The notes under the pieces: generated by a model
What the model saw: the letters and a program-made list of their open reading frames with translations, nothing else
Databases searched by the model: none
What the model was told of the DNA's origin: nothing
Assembly: GCF_016863395.1 (NCBI RefSeq)
Contig: NZ_BOOU01000089.1
Coordinates: 1 to 62,484 of the forward strand
Length of the DNA: 62,484 nucleotides
Direction of reading: 5' to 3'
Origin: Sphaerisporangium rufum
Lineage (GTDB): Bacteria > Actinomycetota > Actinomycetes > Streptosporangiales > Streptosporangiaceae
Translations under genes and position numbers: made by a program
In this document: piece after piece, positions 60,156-62,484 of the stretch
Layout of the letters: each line of letters starts with the position of its first letter
Position numbering within the stretch: position 1 is the stretch's first letter

Positions 60156-61424
60156 TCAGGTGGGCGGGTCGTGGGGGAGGGCGCGGCCGCGCTTGCGGGT
60201 GCGCAGGTGCCAGCTGGCCAGCACCTCTTTGAGCACCCGCCCGCGGTGCCGGCGGGCGTCCCGGGCGTACCGGTCGAGCTCGGCGGCCTCGGCGGCCAGC
60301 TCGGCGGGGTCGGGTGCCCAGGCGAGCGCGTCCTGCAGGGCGCGCCGGGCGGCGCCGAGCAGTTCCTCGGCCCCCGCCACGTCGTCGCGGCGGATCGCCT
60401 CGGCCGCCGCGCGCTTGGCGTCCTGGACGTCCTGGAACAGCCGCTCCGCCCGGACGGCCAGGCCGGGGGGCCGGCCGGTGGCCTCCTCCGGCGGCGCGAT
60501 GTCGACCTCGACGGGCCGGGTGAGCGTAGCGGTGGCCAGCGTGCCGACGTCCAGGTAGGTGAGCGCCAGCCAGGCCGCGGTGACCGGGCCGGGGGCCGGC
60601 AGGCCGGACAGGCCCAGCCGTAGCACCACGGTGCGGCTCTCGTCCTCGTGCAGGTCCCCCAGCGCCACGCTGATCGAGCCGTCCGGCAGGTGGCGGCCGG
60701 GCGGGCCGCCGCACAGTTCCGGGCGGGCCGACGCGCTGGAGGAGGTGACGGTCAGCGTGGCCGACTGCGCCACCGTGGCCAGCACGCAGTCGATCTCGTG
60801 CGCGATCAGCCGCTCCGCCGCCCCGGCGTCCCCGGCGTGCAGGGCGCTGCCCGCTCCGCCGTCGGCGATGGCCGCCAGCAGTGCCTCGTCGTAGTCCAGG
60901 CCGCAGCCCAGGGTGGTGGTCACCACGCCCTGCCGCCGCGCGGCCATCGCGATCTCGCCGAACCGGGCGGGCGAGGTGGCACCGCGGTCGGCGTGCCCGT
61001 CCGAGATGAGCAGCAGGGTCGCGCTGCCGCCGGCCGCCGCCCGGTACGCCTCGTGCACGCCGCGCAGCAGCCCGCGCGACAGGTCGGTCGCCCCGCCCGT
61101 CCGTAGCCCGGCGACCGCGCGCAGCGCCGCCTCCTTGTCGCCGAGCGGCCCGGCGGGGATCACCACGCGCGCGGTCTCCCCGAAGGTGACCAGGCCGAAG
61201 TCGTCGGAGGCGTCGAGCCGCCCGATGAGCGCCCGCAGGGCGGCCCGCACGCCGGCCAGGTGACGTGACATGGACCCGCTGGTGTCCAGCACGACCTGGA
61301 CGGTCACCGATGGGCGCCGGACGCCGGCCCGCCGCACCGGTGCGGCGATCTTCACCAGTACCGTGATCTCGCCGTCCTGCCCGGCCGGCAGCGCCTCCGG
61401 GTCGATATGCGCGGTGAGGTGCAT
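60156..61424 (-). CDS. VWA-domain protein (cytosolic)
   Basis: Seen: 422 residues, no signal or membrane helix. A beta-rich start (MHLTAHIDPEALPAGQDGEI) leads to the VWA domain: VQVVLDTSGSMSRHLAGVRA (MIDAS D-x-S-x-S), GATDLSRGLLRGVHEA and LLLISDGHADRGAT. After a beta-sandwich part (SISVALGDLHEDESRTVVLR) comes a helical, charged C-terminus (RLFQDVQDAKRAAAEAIRRD, then RYARDARRHRGRVLKEVLAS). Its topology resembles cytosolic VWA proteins that act in metal- or stress-linked protein complexes; a partner is not visible here. ATG at 61424. No clear ribosome site. Confidence 0.85.
   Translation of the reverse strand: MHLTAHIDPEALPAGQDGEITVLVKIAAPVRRAGVRRPSVTVQVVLDTSGSMSRHLAGVRAALRALIGRLDASDDFGLVTFGETARVVIPAGPLGDKEAALRAVAGLRTGGATDLSRGLLRGVHEAYRAAAGGSATLLLISDGHADRGATSPARFGEIAMAARRQGVVTTTLGCGLDYDEALLAAIADGGAGSALHAGDAGAAERLIAHEIDCVLATVAQSATLTVTSSSASARPELCGGPPGRHLPDGSISVALGDLHEDESRTVVLRLGLSGLPAPGPVTAAWLALTYLDVGTLATATLTRPVEVDIAPPEEATGRPPGLAVRAERLFQDVQDAKRAAAEAIRRDDVAGAEELLGAARRALQDALAWAPDPAELAAEAAELDRYARDARRHRGRVLKEVLASWHLRTRKRGRALPHDPPT

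Positions 61425-62484
<1,060 letters not shown>

Overview
The window is very GC-rich DNA from an actinomycete. GTG and TTG starts are common, many promoters look leaderless, and the protein families point the same way: an F420-type luciferase-like oxidoreductase, a DUF3152 protease, a DUF6879 protein, an FxsB/FxsT ribosomal-peptide system and a recO-uppS / zur-znu / glyS neighbourhood. A member of the Streptosporangiales (for example Thermomonosporaceae) fits best, but the genus cannot be fixed from the sequence alone. I found no rRNA, tRNA, CRISPR array, transposase or integrase.

Layout. 1-11963: small regulator/oxidoreductase modules. A TetR gene and its probable target operon (DUF2568 plus SDR) share a 15-bp palindrome. 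A MarR gene diverges from an epimerase across twin operators. A PhoD-like phosphatase, an Lrp-controlled ddaH-rocD pair and an ABC-2 exporter follow. 11978-16759: a five-gene minus-strand operon (HtrA-like protease, MoxR ATPase, DUF58, two VWA membrane proteins) of the MoxR/Bat type. 17315-20650: two exported proteins of unknown function, a scrambled stretch with gene remnants, and a TPR regulator whose HTH looks damaged at the 5' end. 20822-33937: a largely housekeeping segment with a CDP-alcohol phosphotransferase pair, a MarR/NmrA module, recO, uppS, a secreted beta-helix protein, the zinc locus (znuA-znuC-znuB, zur, CGNR protein, Zur box) and glyS.

33927-47261 is the accessory region of greatest interest. 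It begins with an FxSxx-type RiPP locus: FxsB radical SAM/SPASM maturase, divergent from a short FxsA-like precursor, FxsT (ParA-like, TIR-like, NB-ARC, TPR) and an unrecognised protein. The precursor keeps the FxsA leader but lacks the F-x-S-x-x C-terminus. A cation/proton antiporter follows. Then comes a tightly overlapping three-gene operon (membrane protein plus two P-loop ATPases, one with a possible nuclease-like domain) that I cannot assign to any described system.

47426-62484: mostly envelope and exported functions. These are a modular amidase, a DUF3152 metalloprotease, a duplicated ferritin-like protein, a ricin-domain metalloprotease, a crystallin-fold peptidase inhibitor, a Spo0M homologue, an aldo/keto reductase, an HTH-N6-adenine methylase with an altered catalytic motif, a VWA protein and the start of a GH10 xylanase cut by the window end. 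Short tandem repeats sit directly at or behind several stop codons.
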